DNA of 38,367 bases. Origin: Syntrophomonas sp. UBA4911 (lineage in GTDB: Bacteria; Bacillota; Syntrophomonadia; Syntrophomonadales; Syntrophomonadaceae). Both the position numbers and the translations under genes were made by a program. This document shows positions 23,745 to 32,182 of the stretch, piece after piece (within the stretch, counting starts at the first letter, position 1; each line of letters opens with the position of its first letter). The stretch lies in contig DHCD01000110.1 in the NCBI GenBank assembly GCA_002398105.1, positions 27,025-65,391 of the forward strand. Reading direction: 5' to 3'. Below the pieces are notes generated by a model. That model was not told the origin of the DNA. It worked only from the letters and a program-made list of their open reading frames with translations, and did not search any database.

Positions 23745-24422
23745 ATGAAGCACGTATATGAAGGCAAGACAAAAAGTGTTTATGAACTGGATGACGGCAA
23801 TTATCTGCTCAAACTAAAGGATGATGTTACCGGGGAGAATGGGAAGATAGACCCGGGAGCCAATTCGATAATGGGTGAACTGGAGGGAATGGGTAAAGCT
23901 TCGCTTTTAATGTCCCGTCATTATTTTGAATTGCTCCAAAAAGCAGGCATTCCCACTCATTATATAGACTCTAATATTGAAGAGAATACCATGACGGTGC
24001 TGCCGGCTCAGACCTTCGGCGAAGGTTTGGAGATAATCTGCCGCTTTAAGGTTTACGGCAGTTTCTTGCGCCGGTACGGCAAATATGCTCAAAAGGAGCA
24101 GCCTCTCCATAGTCTGGTGGAAATTACTCTGAAGGACGACGATCGGGGCGATCCCCTGATTGGGGACGAGGCTTTGGAGCAACTGGGGCTGTTATCCCTG
24201 CAGGAATGTGCGCAGCTAAAAGAAATGACCAGAAAAATTGCCGGGCTGATTAAGGATGATTTAGCGGCCCGGGGTCTGGAACTATATGATATAAAATTTG
24301 AATTCGGCCGGGTAAATGGACAAATCCTCCTGATAGACGATATCTCCGGAGGCAATATGCGGGTGTTTAAAGATGGCGTGCAGGTTGACCCGCTGGATCT
24401 TTCCCGCCTGATTGTCGGGTAA
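23745..24422 (+). CDS. purC: SAICAR synthetase (phosphoribosylaminoimidazole-succinocarboxamide synthase)
   Basis: 225 residues, slightly shorter than the usual 235. YEGKTKSVYELDDGNYLLKLKDDVTG at the N-terminus is the ATP-binding beginning; LEIICRFKVYGSFLRRYG near 90-107, DDRGDPLIGDE near 132 and LYDIKFEFGRVNGQILLIDDISGGNMRVFKDG (about 178-208) cover the nucleotide and substrate site. Ligates aspartate to CAIR in purine synthesis. ATG 23745 follows GGAGG by 8 bases; the TTG at 23724 is unsupported. It is isolated from other purine genes, sits 24 bases after the VWA gene and ends at a strong terminator. Confidence 0.93.
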   Translation: MKHVYEGKTKSVYELDDGNYLLKLKDDVTGENGKIDPGANSIMGELEGMGKASLLMSRHYFELLQKAGIPTHYIDSNIEENTMTVLPAQTFGEGLEIICRFKVYGSFLRRYGKYAQKEQPLHSLVEITLKDDDRGDPLIGDEALEQLGLLSLQECAQLKEMTRKIAGLIKDDLAARGLELYDIKFEFGRVNGQILLIDDISGGNMRVFKDGVQVDPLDLSRLIVG

Positions 24423-24436
24423 CATCTAAAACTTCA

Positions 24437-24462
24437 AAGAGGGCTGAGGCCCTCTTTTTTAA
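24437..24462 (+). terminator. Intrinsic terminator after purC
   Basis: AAGAGGGC (24437-24444), TGAG loop, GCCCTCTT (24449-24456), then a T-run to 24460. A textbook terminator ending the MoxR-VWA-purC unit. Confidence 0.9.
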
Positions 24463-24520
24463 TGCCTGAGAAGAGAATCGCGTCAAACCACGATTCCGCG
24501 GTAAAAAGTTATAGCCCGGC

Positions 24521-24570
24521 GGTTGAATAAATATTCCGCTGTGTGGGCTCCTGCATGTTTATGCATCCCT
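24521..24570. repeat. Short relic of the MITE-like repeat upstream of the acyl-CoA dehydrogenase promoter
   Basis: GGTTGAATAAATATTCCG at the left and CTCCTGCATGTTTATGCATCC at the right (shortened here) match the two tips of the full elements, joined with only about 8 bases between. Two ARG-box-like palindromes are kept: TGAATAAATATTCC (24524-24537) and TGCATGTTTATGCA (24552-24565), 28 bases apart centre to centre. The relic ends 31 bases before the -35 of the next promoter. Confidence 0.7.
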
Positions 24571-24601
24571 ACCGGAGCATACTATTGTCAGAATGATTTC
24601 A

Positions 24602-24630
24602 TTGCTAAAAGTCTAAAATGAAAATATAAT
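24602..24630 (+). promoter_or_regulatory. Sigma-A promoter of the acyl-CoA dehydrogenase-fixCX operon
   Basis: TTGCTA (24602-24607), 17-base spacer, TATAAT (24625-24630, full consensus). Predicts a transcript start near 24637. Confidence 0.7.
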
Positions 24631-24644
24631 ATTAATAAGATTTA

Positions 24645-24676
24645 TTACTTTAACTTAAAATTTATAGTTGAAGTAA
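24645..24676. promoter_or_regulatory. Inverted repeat just downstream of the transcript start (possible operator)
   Basis: TTACTTTAAC (24645-24654) and GTTGAAGTAA (24667-24676) are inverted copies with one G-T difference, 12 bases apart. Position between the promoter and the ribosome site suggests a repressor site; a 5'-UTR hairpin is the alternative. Confidence 0.45.
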
Positions 24677-24700
24677 TTTTATAAAATAGGGGGGATGGAA

Positions 24701-25843
24701 ATGGATTTTAATTTAAGTAAAGAGCAGCTTCTAATTCAGAAAATGGCTCGAGACTTTGCCGAGAAATACATAGAGCCGGTGGCGGAACAGATTGACCGGG
24801 AGAACCAAATACCTCAGGCAATTCTTGAAGGGTTGGCCGAGTTGGATCTTTTCGGTATTCCTTTCCCGGAAGAATATGGCGGAGCCGGTGGGGGGTATGA
24901 CGGTTACGTCCTGGCCATGGAACAGATTGCCAGGGTTTCCGGAGGTATAGCCCTGACTATATCAGCCCACTCTTTGGGTTTGAGTGCTATTTCCGTATTT
25001 GGAACCGAGGAACAAAAGCAAAAGTACCTGGTACCGGGCTGCAAGGGCGAGCATATCGCTTCTTTTGCCTTCACTGAACCGGCTACTGGTTCCGACCCTA
25101 AACAGATTACAACCACAGCGGTAAAAGACGGTGATTATTATATTATCAACGGCACCAAACGTTTTATCTCCAACGCCAACTGGCCGGGCGCCATCATTCT
25201 CTTTGCCCGTGACAGTGAGAGCGGCCAACCCAGCGGCTTTATAGTAGACAAATCATGCCCCGGCTGCTCCCTGTCCGAACCCTGGGATAAAATCGGCATG
25301 CACGGCGGCATGCTGCTGGATGTCTATCTTAAAGATGTAAAGGTCCCGGCGGTAAATATACTGTCAGGGCCGGGTATGGGTTATCCCATATTGCAGCTGG
25401 GCATATCCTTCGGCAAGGTAGGAGTAAGTTCTGTGGCTCTGGGCGGAATGCTGGCGGCCTATGAAGAAGGGCTTAAGTATGCCAGGGAAAAAACTCACCG
25501 TGATAAGCCTATTGCTAAATTTCAGGCTATCCAGTTGAAGATAGCGGATATGGCCATCAAGTACGAAGCAGCCCGCTGGCTGGCCTACCGTCTCGGCTGC
25601 CTGGCCAATAATGTCAAGGACCCCAGGCAGTTTGCCAAAGAGGCGGCTTTGACCAAGACTTTTGTCTGTGAAGCCGCAACTGAGGTAACTCGTCTGGCTA
25701 TGGATATCCACGGTTCCTATGGCCTGATGAACGATTATAAGATAGCCCGTTTATATAAAGATACTATTATCGGGCCTCAGATTGAGGGCGTGGCTGATAT
25801 GCAGAAAATGATAATAGCCGGGGTAACTCTGGCTGATGAATAA
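24701..25843 (+). CDS. Acyl-CoA dehydrogenase
   Basis: 380 residues, the usual length. FTEPATGSDPKQITTTAVKDGDYYIINGTKRFISN near 125-160 is the first family signature and flavin/substrate loop; the second region has QAIQLKIADMAIKYEAARWLAYR near 270, and the catalytic base is the Glu of QIEGVADMQKM near residue 362. It oxidises an acyl-CoA to the 2-enoyl-CoA, passing electrons to an electron-transfer flavoprotein. ATG 24701 lies 6 bases after GGGGGG; ATG 24695 is too close. Co-transcribed with fixC and fixX. Chain-length preference cannot be read from sequence. Confidence 0.94.
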   Translation: MDFNLSKEQLLIQKMARDFAEKYIEPVAEQIDRENQIPQAILEGLAELDLFGIPFPEEYGGAGGGYDGYVLAMEQIARVSGGIALTISAHSLGLSAISVFGTEEQKQKYLVPGCKGEHIASFAFTEPATGSDPKQITTTAVKDGDYYIINGTKRFISNANWPGAIILFARDSESGQPSGFIVDKSCPGCSLSEPWDKIGMHGGMLLDVYLKDVKVPAVNILSGPGMGYPILQLGISFGKVGVSSVALGGMLAAYEEGLKYAREKTHRDKPIAKFQAIQLKIADMAIKYEAARWLAYRLGCLANNVKDPRQFAKEAALTKTFVCEAATEVTRLAMDIHGSYGLMNDYKIARLYKDTIIGPQIEGVADMQKMIIAGVTLADE

Positions 25844-25852
25844 TTCTGTACC

Positions 25853-25880
25853 GGGGAACCGGATGGTTTCCCTTCTTTTA
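25853..25880 (+). terminator. Terminator-like hairpin between the acyl-CoA dehydrogenase gene and fixC
   Basis: GGGGAACC (25853-25860), GGAT loop, GGTTTCCC (25865-25872) with one G-T pair, followed by TTCTTTTA. Would lower fixCX expression relative to the dehydrogenase. Confidence 0.5.
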
Positions 25881-25909
25881 CGCTGGATGAAAAGAGGTGC
25901 CAAATAAGG

Positions 25910-27196
25910 ATGGAAAAGTTTGAGGCAATTATTGTGGGAGCAGGTCTGGCAGGTCTGGCGGCAGCCTACACCCTGGCCCGGGAAGGGGTGGAGGTGCTCT
26001 TGCTGGAGAAAGGGGATTATCCGGGAGCTAAAAATGTCAGCGGTGGCCGCCTCTATGTCAATCCGGTACGCGAACTTTTCCCTGAACTGTGGGGGAAAGC
26101 GCCCTGGGAGAGGTTTATTGCCCGTGAAGGCGTAAGCATCATGGCCGGAGAGCGTTCGCTTAAAGTTGAGTATTGCGGCGATGAGCTGAGCCGGGAGCCT
26201 TATCAGAGCTACAGCGTACTGCGGGCTAAATTTGACCGCTGGCTGGCTAAGCAGGCTGAAGGCCAGGGAGCTATGCTGGTAAGCAAAAGCCGGGTTGACG
26301 ACGTAATAATCGCCGATGGCCAAGTGGTTGGAGTCTGGGCCGGGGGCGATGAACTCAGGGCCGATGCAGTCATCGCCTGCGATGGGGCTATGTCTTTGCT
26401 GGCGGAAAAGGCCGGCTTGCGCAATCCGGGGAACCCCCGAGATTATGCCGTAGGTTTCAAGGAAGTAATCGAACTGGACTCCGCTCTTATTGAAGAACGG
26501 TTTGGATTGGAAGGCAAGGAAGGCGCCGCTCGTCTGTTTATGGGCGAAGTTACCCGGGGAAAATTTGGCGGCGGTTTTTTATATACTAATAAGGACAGTC
26601 TGAGCCTGGGTATAGTGGTCGCCATCAAGGATCTTATGGAGGGTTCCCCGGCGGTGCAGGCTCCGGTTCTGCTGGATGAGTTTAAACAGCGGCCGGAAAT
26701 TGCCCGATTAATAAAAGGCGGGGAAAGTGTGGAATATTCTGCCCATGCAATTCCCGAGGGAGGATTCAAAGCTCTGAGCCGGTTGTATGGCAACGGCATT
26801 CTGGTAGCCGGGGACGCCGCCGGGCTGGCTATGAATATTGGGATTACGGTCAGAGGTATGGAATATGCCTTGGCTTCCGGCTATTACGCAGCCCAAACCG
26901 TATTGCAGGCCCAAAAAAAAGAGGACTTCACTGCCGCCAGTCTTTCCGGGTATGAAAAAATGCTCAATAACAGCTTTGTGCTGAAGGATTTTATGGCTTT
27001 CCAGGAGGCTCCCGCCGTACTGGACACCCCCAGGTTCTTCAAACACTATCCCGAGCTGGTAGGAAACATGATGAAAGATATATATGAGGTGCCGGCAGGA
27101 CCTAAAGACCGGCTCTACCCCACAATCAAAAAATACCTGCCCCTTAAAGAAATGTGGGCGATGGCTGGAGATATGCGAAAGGTGATGAAGATATGA
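25910..27196 (+). CDS. fixC: FixC-type electron-transfer flavoprotein:quinone oxidoreductase flavoprotein
   Basis: 428 residues. AIIVGAGLAGLAAAYTLAREGVEVLLLEKGDYPGAKNVSGG (from residue 5) is the FAD site with the GAKNVSGG segment typical of FixC/ETF-QO. GILVAGDAAGLAMNIGITVRGMEYALASGYYAA near 298-330 is the second flavin motif, and VGFKEVIELDSALIEERF near 183 the linking region. FixC with FixX takes electrons from an electron-transfer flavoprotein toward quinone or a related acceptor. AAGAGGTG and ATAAGG precede the ATG. The fixX start overlaps the stop (ATGA). No fixA/fixB genes are within the window. Confidence 0.92.
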   Translation: MEKFEAIIVGAGLAGLAAAYTLAREGVEVLLLEKGDYPGAKNVSGGRLYVNPVRELFPELWGKAPWERFIAREGVSIMAGERSLKVEYCGDELSREPYQSYSVLRAKFDRWLAKQAEGQGAMLVSKSRVDDVIIADGQVVGVWAGGDELRADAVIACDGAMSLLAEKAGLRNPGNPRDYAVGFKEVIELDSALIEERFGLEGKEGAARLFMGEVTRGKFGGGFLYTNKDSLSLGIVVAIKDLMEGSPAVQAPVLLDEFKQRPEIARLIKGGESVEYSAHAIPEGGFKALSRLYGNGILVAGDAAGLAMNIGITVRGMEYALASGYYAAQTVLQAQKKEDFTAASLSGYEKMLNNSFVLKDFMAFQEAPAVLDTPRFFKHYPELVGNMMKDIYEVPAGPKDRLYPTIKKYLPLKEMWAMAGDMRKVMKI

Positions 27197-27477
27197 GCAC
27201 TATGAGCGGACTGAAAGCCAAACTGGGACTGGATGTATTCAAACCCGACAGCGAACCTCACATCAGGATCAAACCCGGCATGGAAAAAGACCCCCGCTTG
27301 AAAAGGGCGGTACTGGTTTGCCCGGCAGGTTTGTATAAGGAGAATGCCGACGGCGCAGTGGAAATGACCACGGACGGCTGCCTGGAGTGCGGCACCTGCC
27401 GCATAGCCTGCGGTACCGAGGTGCTGGAGTGGAACTACCCCTCCGGGGGAACCGGGGTCCAATTCCGTTTCGGATAA
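27193..27477 (+). CDS. fixX: FixX-type ferredoxin-like protein
   Basis: 94 residues. Cysteines at 43 (followed by Pro), 63, 66, 69 and 73 give C-x2-C-x2-C-x3-C plus an upstream CP, as in FixX, enough for one [4Fe-4S] cluster (63, 66, 69 and 43). VLVCPAGLY and DGCLECGTCRIACG are highly typical. The start is the ATG overlapping the fixC stop; the frame extends 13 codons further upstream but inside fixC. Partner of FixC in electron transfer. Confidence 0.93.
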   Translation: MSTMSGLKAKLGLDVFKPDSEPHIRIKPGMEKDPRLKRAVLVCPAGLYKENADGAVEMTTDGCLECGTCRIACGTEVLEWNYPSGGTGVQFRFG

Positions 27478-27490
27478 AATTACGATTCTC

Positions 27491-27516
27491 AAGGGGGCAG
27501 GCGCTCCCTTTTTTCT
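27491..27516 (+). terminator. Intrinsic terminator after fixX
   Basis: AAGGGGGC (27491-27498), AGGC loop, GCTCCCTT (27503-27510), then T-run to 27514. Ends the acyl-CoA dehydrogenase-fixCX transcript. Confidence 0.85.
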
Positions 27517-27626
27517 TGCCTTATAACCAATTATTGTTAACCCTCTCAGCATCAAGATATTCACCCCCCTGCATATATATAGATATGACGGTTTACTTTT
27601 TTACGGTTTCTGGAAGGAGGTTTTCC

Positions 27627-29552
27627 ATGAGCTATGATTTTGACGCACTAATCCGCAATGACAGAGAAAGCAGGAGGGAGAAAGCATCAGCTACTAACTT
27701 CCTGGAATACCTGGAAATAGTCCGGGAGAATCCTGCGGTTGCGATTCTGGCCCATGAACGGATGCACCAGATTATCATGGAACCAGGGGTGGAGCTGATT
27801 AAAACCGAGGAGTATCCACGCCTCAGAAGAATTTACGGAAATGATACCATACGTAAATATAAATTTTTTGAGGATGAGTTTTATGGCATAGATAAAACCA
27901 TTATGGAAATGGTGAGATATTTTCATTCGGCTGCCATGCGGGGTGAAGAATCCAGGCAGGTTCTTTATTTGGTGGGACCGGTGGGGTCGGGTAAGTCGTC
28001 TTTAATGGAAAGCCTGAAAAAAGCATTGGAAAGCAGTGCTTCAATATATGCGCTGGAAGGGTGCCCCATGCGGGAGGAGCCCCTGCATCTAATACCCAAG
28101 CATCTTAGGCCTCGTTTTGAGGAACTGCTGGGGGTAAAAATCGAAGGTGATCTGTGTCCGGTTTGCCGCTACCGTCTGGCTAACGATTATCAGGGCCGGT
28201 ATGAAGATTTCGGGGTGGTCGGCGCTGATTTCTCCATACGGTCACGGAAAGGTATTGCCGTGGTGCCGCCGGTGGACCCCAATAACCAGGATGCTTCAGT
28301 TCTGGTGGGATCAGTGGATATATCCAAGATGGATCTTTATCCGGAAGACGATCCCCGGGTCCTGTCGTTAAACGGGGCTTTTAACGCCGGCAACCGTGGG
28401 ATCGTAGAATTCATAGAAATCTTTAAAAATGATGTTGAATACCTGCATGCTATTCTCACTGCCACCCAGGAGAAGTCGATCCCCTCACCGGGCAAGGGGG
28501 CGATGATTTACTTTGACGGTATAATTCTGGCTCATTCCAACGAAGCGGAATGGAATAAGTTCAAATCCGACCACACCAATGAGGCCATTCTGGATCGTAT
28601 CGTTAAGATAGAAGTACCCTATTGCCTGGAGTTGGATCAGGAGGTCAAAATTTATCGAAAAATACTTAAAAAGAGCAATTTCAGGGCTCATATAGCCCCC
28701 CATACGCTGGAGATCGCTTCTATGTTTGCCATCGTCAGCCGCCTCATCCCATCATCCAAGGTGGATATGATTACCAAAATGCGTATCTATAACGGAGAAG
28801 AGATCATACAGAAGGATACCACCAAAAAGGTTGATATCCTGGAACTCAGGGATGAAGCGGCCCGGGAGGGCTTCACCGGCATATCCACCCGCTTCATAAT
28901 GAAAGCCATTGATAATACCCTGTCGGAATCAGAACACGACTGCATCAATCCTATTACCGTGCTGGAATCGCTGATAAAAGCGGTAAAATCCACAGACAGC
29001 AGTGATGATGAGAAAAAACAGCAGCTTACCTATTTACAGGACACCATCAAGAAAGAATACCACCGTATTCTGGAGAAAGAGGTCACCAGAGCCTTCATTC
29101 ATGGTTACCGGGAACAGGCGGAGAGCCTGTTCAATAATTACATTGACCATGCCGAGGCTTATGTGAATAAAGTGAAATTGAAAGACGCCAATACCGGGGA
29201 AGAACTGGAGCCGGATGAAGCTTTCATGGAATCAATCGAAGCCGGTATCGGCCTGAGCGGAAGCGCTGCCAAAGGATTCCGCCACGATGTTACCGCCTAC
29301 ATGTTTTACCTGCTGCGCAACAATCGCAAGATTGAATACGCCAGCTATGAACCTCTGCGGGAAGCGATTGAAAAAAAACTGATTGCTTCGGTAAAAGAAC
29401 TGTCCCGGATAGTTACCCAGGCCCGGGTGCGGGATGAAGAGCAGAACCAGAAATACAATGCCATGGTGGAGGAAATGAATCGCAACGGCTACTGCCATTA
29501 CTGCTGCAATGTTATCCTGCGCTACGCCGCCAATAACTTATGGAAAGACTGA
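27627..29552 (+). CDS. prkA: PrkA family AAA+ serine protein kinase/protease-like protein
   Basis: 641 residues, the standard size. Walker A is GPVGSGKSS (117-125); NPRDN-free PrkA core follows with DLCPVCRYRL near 172 and the VGSVDISKMDLYPEDDPRVLSLNGAFNAGNRGIVEFIEIFKND stretch (quoted in pieces: GAFNAGNRG, EFIEIFKND) near 232-275; the C-terminal PrkA domain ends in CHYCC. ATG 27627 follows GAAGGAGG by 6 bases; a frame extension of 80 codons upstream runs through the fixX terminator and is not coding. First of the conserved prkA-yhbH-spoVR set, active in sporulation in Bacillus and in stress/stationary phase in enterics. Confidence 0.94.
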   Translation: MSYDFDALIRNDRESRREKASATNFLEYLEIVRENPAVAILAHERMHQIIMEPGVELIKTEEYPRLRRIYGNDTIRKYKFFEDEFYGIDKTIMEMVRYFHSAAMRGEESRQVLYLVGPVGSGKSSLMESLKKALESSASIYALEGCPMREEPLHLIPKHLRPRFEELLGVKIEGDLCPVCRYRLANDYQGRYEDFGVVGADFSIRSRKGIAVVPPVDPNNQDASVLVGSVDISKMDLYPEDDPRVLSLNGAFNAGNRGIVEFIEIFKNDVEYLHAILTATQEKSIPSPGKGAMIYFDGIILAHSNEAEWNKFKSDHTNEAILDRIVKIEVPYCLELDQEVKIYRKILKKSNFRAHIAPHTLEIASMFAIVSRLIPSSKVDMITKMRIYNGEEIIQKDTTKKVDILELRDEAAREGFTGISTRFIMKAIDNTLSESEHDCINPITVLESLIKAVKSTDSSDDEKKQQLTYLQDTIKKEYHRILEKEVTRAFIHGYREQAESLFNNYIDHAEAYVNKVKLKDANTGEELEPDEAFMESIEAGIGLSGSAAKGFRHDVTAYMFYLLRNNRKIEYASYEPLREAIEKKLIASVKELSRIVTQARVRDEEQNQKYNAMVEEMNRNGYCHYCCNVILRYAANNLWKD

Positions 29553-29556
29553 GGGG

Positions 29557-30747
29557 ATGGCTTTGGCTATTTTTCGTGAATATGACAGCGGAGGGCGGGA
29601 TCGCAGCGCCGAGGACCGGCGGCGGCACCGCCAGCTGTTGGAAGAGTCGATCAAGAAAAACCTGGGCAGTATCATTGCCGAGGAGAGCATAATCGGCAAG
29701 AGCAAGGATAAGACCGTAAAAATACCGGTACGGGGAATAAAGGAATATCAGTTTATCTATGGGGATAACCATGAACAGGCGGCATCGGGCAGCGGTCAGG
29801 AAAAGCGCGGCGACAAAATAGCCTCCGGCAGAGGTGAGCCCAACGGTCCCGGCAGCGGTGAAGGGGCAGGCAATGCCGAAGGTGAAGACTACTATGAAAC
29901 TGATGTTACTCTGGAAGAACTGGTGCAGTACCTGTTTGAAGACCTGGATCTGCCCTTCCTGGAAAGAAAGAAATTCTCTTACATCATGAGCGAGAAGAGT
30001 AACAAACGACATGGTATACAGAGAAAAGGCATACCTCCACGGCTGGCCAAAAAGCGTTCCATGACGGAAAGGATAAAACGCAAGAAATCCATGGAAAGAA
30101 CCCTGAAAGATTTGGAAGCGGATAGCGAAATAGAAAGATTCCCTTTCCGGGAGGAGGATCTGCGCTATCAGCGTATCCGCGAAGAAATGCGTCCCGAATC
30201 CAATGCGGTAGTAATCTGTATTATGGATAATTCAGGTTCCATGTATCTCAATAAGAAGTATCTGGCGCGCAGCTTCTTTTTCCTGCTCTACCAGTTTGTC
30301 AACTACCGCTACATTAATGTTGAATTGGTGTTCATTAATCATACCACTACCGCCCTGGAGGTAAATGAGGACGATTTCTTCCATCGGGGAGAATCGGGCG
30401 GGACTATGATCAGCAGCGGCTACGAAAAGGCGCTGGAGATTATTGAGGAGCGTTATAATCCTGCGGTATGGAATATTTACGCTTTCCACTGCAGTGACGG
30501 CGACAACTGGCCGGAAGATATTGAGAAAGCGGTGGGAAAGGCCCGGGAGCTATGTCAGGTATGTAATCTGTTTGGCTATGGAGAGATAAAATCCTCCTGG
30601 AAAGTGGACAGCACCATGGCGGATGAATTCGCCGCGATTAAAGCGGAGAATTTTGTGTCCGTTAGTATCGACAGCAAGGAAGATGTTTGGCCGGCTTTCA
30701 GAAGGTTATTAAAAATAGCTGAGAAGGAGGAGCAACATGGGGGCTGA
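29557..30747 (+). CDS. yhbH: YhbH/YeaH family (DUF444) protein with VWA domain
   Basis: 396 residues. REYDSGGRDRSAEDRRRHRQLLEESIKKNL at the N-terminus and VKIPVRGIKEYQFIYGDN near 55 are typical of the family; a low-complexity Gly/Ser-rich linker (about 75-110) follows, then RRLAKKRS-type basic helices. The VWA metal site is IMDNSGSMYLNKK near 223, a complete D-x-S-x-S, with SGGTMISSGYEKAL and FHCSDGDNWPED later. ATG 29557 touches GAGGGG, so TTG 29563 (6 bases from it) may be the true start; difference two residues. Lies 4 bases after prkA and overlaps spoVR. Confidence 0.93.
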   Translation: MALAIFREYDSGGRDRSAEDRRRHRQLLEESIKKNLGSIIAEESIIGKSKDKTVKIPVRGIKEYQFIYGDNHEQAASGSGQEKRGDKIASGRGEPNGPGSGEGAGNAEGEDYYETDVTLEELVQYLFEDLDLPFLERKKFSYIMSEKSNKRHGIQRKGIPPRLAKKRSMTERIKRKKSMERTLKDLEADSEIERFPFREEDLRYQRIREEMRPESNAVVICIMDNSGSMYLNKKYLARSFFFLLYQFVNYRYINVELVFINHTTTALEVNEDDFFHRGESGGTMISSGYEKALEIIEERYNPAVWNIYAFHCSDGDNWPEDIEKAVGKARELCQVCNLFGYGEIKSSWKVDSTMADEFAAIKAENFVSVSIDSKEDVWPAFRRLLKIAEKEEQHGG

Positions 30748-32089
30748 TTATAGCATGAAAGACCTTTTGTACTACAACGCCCGCATTGAGGACTTAGCGG
30801 CCGAAGCGGGCCTGGACACCTACCCTCAGGAGTATGAGATCTGCAGCTATGAGGACATGCTGGGATATGAAGCCTATGCCGGGATGCCGGTTCGCTACCC
30901 TCACTGGAGCTTCGGCAAAGCTTATGAACGCAAAAAGACCTTTTATCGCTATAATCTCAATGGTTTACCCTATGAGATGGTTATAAACTCCAACCCCTGC
31001 CTGGCCTATCTGATGAAGGACAACACTTTGCTGCTGCAGATACTGACCATGGCTCATGTCTATGGGCACAATGACTTTTTCAAGAATAACCGCCTGTTTA
31101 AAGACGGAACCAGGGCCGAATATACCCTGGAAATGTTTAAATCCCATGCCCGGCGGATAAGCGATTACATAAAAGATCCCAGCATAGGCTATGCCAGCGT
31201 GGAGAGGGTGCTGAATGCGGCTCATGCTCTGCGTTTTCAGATACATCGTACCGTAGGGGAGAAACACCTGACCCCGGAAGAAGTTAAGGACAGAATTATA
31301 AACCGCTGCAGCCTGCGGGCTGTCGGTGAGCATCCGCTGCTGGAGGAAAAGACCGAGAAGCCCCTGCCGGATCTAAGTCGTATACCCTTGGAAGCGGAAG
31401 AAGATCTGCTCCTTTTTATCACCCGTTACGGGTCTTTAAGTGAATGGGAAAAAGACATCGTCAATATTGTCAGGGAGGAGAGCCAGTATTTTTTACCCCA
31501 GATGGAGACCAAAATTATGAATGAAGGCTGGGCCAGTTACTGGCACTATAAAATATTGAACCGTTTGCAATTGCCTCAGGAAATGCACCTGGAGTTTCTG
31601 AAGCGTCATAATCAAGTGGTTTGCTCCCTTGAAGGCTCACTCAATCCTTATCATCTGGGATTTAAGCTATTTGAAAAACTGGAGCAGAATAGTCGGGATA
31701 TCTTTGCTATACGGGAGCAGGAAAGGGACGCTTCCTTTTTACGGCGCTATTTGGACGAAGACATCTGCCGGGAGTTTAACCTATTCTCCTTTATAAAAAA
31801 AGGACGGGACTATTATGTAAAAGAGATTGCGGATGAAGAAGGATGGAAAGAAATCCGTAATGCTTTGGCTCTTAATGTGGGCATACAGGCGCTGCCGGTT
31901 ATTAAGGCAGTAGAGGCAGGGGCGAAGAACAACCTGCTTATGCTGGATCATGAGTGGGATGGGAGGGAATTGCAGCTGGAATATGCGCATCAGACCTTAA
32001 AACACCTGGCCCAGCTCTGGGGCGGAAAGGTTCGCCTGCGTACCGTAGTCCGGTCATCATACCAAATCCTGGAGACCGGCGGAGAGTAG
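30737..32089 (+). CDS. spoVR: SpoVR family protein
   Basis: 450 residues. RYPHWSFGKAYERKKTFYRYNLNGLPYEMVINSNPCLAYLM (in parts: YPHWSFGK near 53 and YEMVINSNPC near 76), MAHVYGHNDFFKNN near 104 and MNEGWASYWHYKIL near 257 are diagnostic; the His/Glu-rich motifs suggest a metal site. In Bacillus the homologue contributes to spore cortex formation; in enterics YcgB is linked to YeaG-YeaH. GGAGGAGCAAC precedes the ATG, and the start overlaps the end of yhbH by 11 bases. Confidence 0.95.
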   Translation: MGADYSMKDLLYYNARIEDLAAEAGLDTYPQEYEICSYEDMLGYEAYAGMPVRYPHWSFGKAYERKKTFYRYNLNGLPYEMVINSNPCLAYLMKDNTLLLQILTMAHVYGHNDFFKNNRLFKDGTRAEYTLEMFKSHARRISDYIKDPSIGYASVERVLNAAHALRFQIHRTVGEKHLTPEEVKDRIINRCSLRAVGEHPLLEEKTEKPLPDLSRIPLEAEEDLLLFITRYGSLSEWEKDIVNIVREESQYFLPQMETKIMNEGWASYWHYKILNRLQLPQEMHLEFLKRHNQVVCSLEGSLNPYHLGFKLFEKLEQNSRDIFAIREQERDASFLRRYLDEDICREFNLFSFIKKGRDYYVKEIADEEGWKEIRNALALNVGIQALPVIKAVEAGAKNNLLMLDHEWDGRELQLEYAHQTLKHLAQLWGGKVRLRTVVRSSYQILETGGE

Positions 32090-32182
32090 CTTAATAATGA
32101 AATCGGCCGGTAGGAATTCTTGCCTGCAGCTAGAAATAGTAATTATTAAGGATTCTTTTGCTGGCAGAAAGGAGAAAGAGAA

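Noticed and set aside
24474..24496. GAATCG / CGATTC inverted repeat after the purC terminator
   Set aside because: Short arms, 11-base loop and no T-run; not distinguishable from chance.
27540..27600. Possible sigma-E or sigma-K promoter before prkA
   Set aside because: ATATT and CATATAT occur, but the spacing is about 10 bases and the -10 does not fit either consensus well.
27387..27626. 80-codon N-terminal extension of the prkA frame
   Set aside because: It overlaps fixX and its terminator; a GAAGGAGG site marks the ATG at 27627 that matches the family start.
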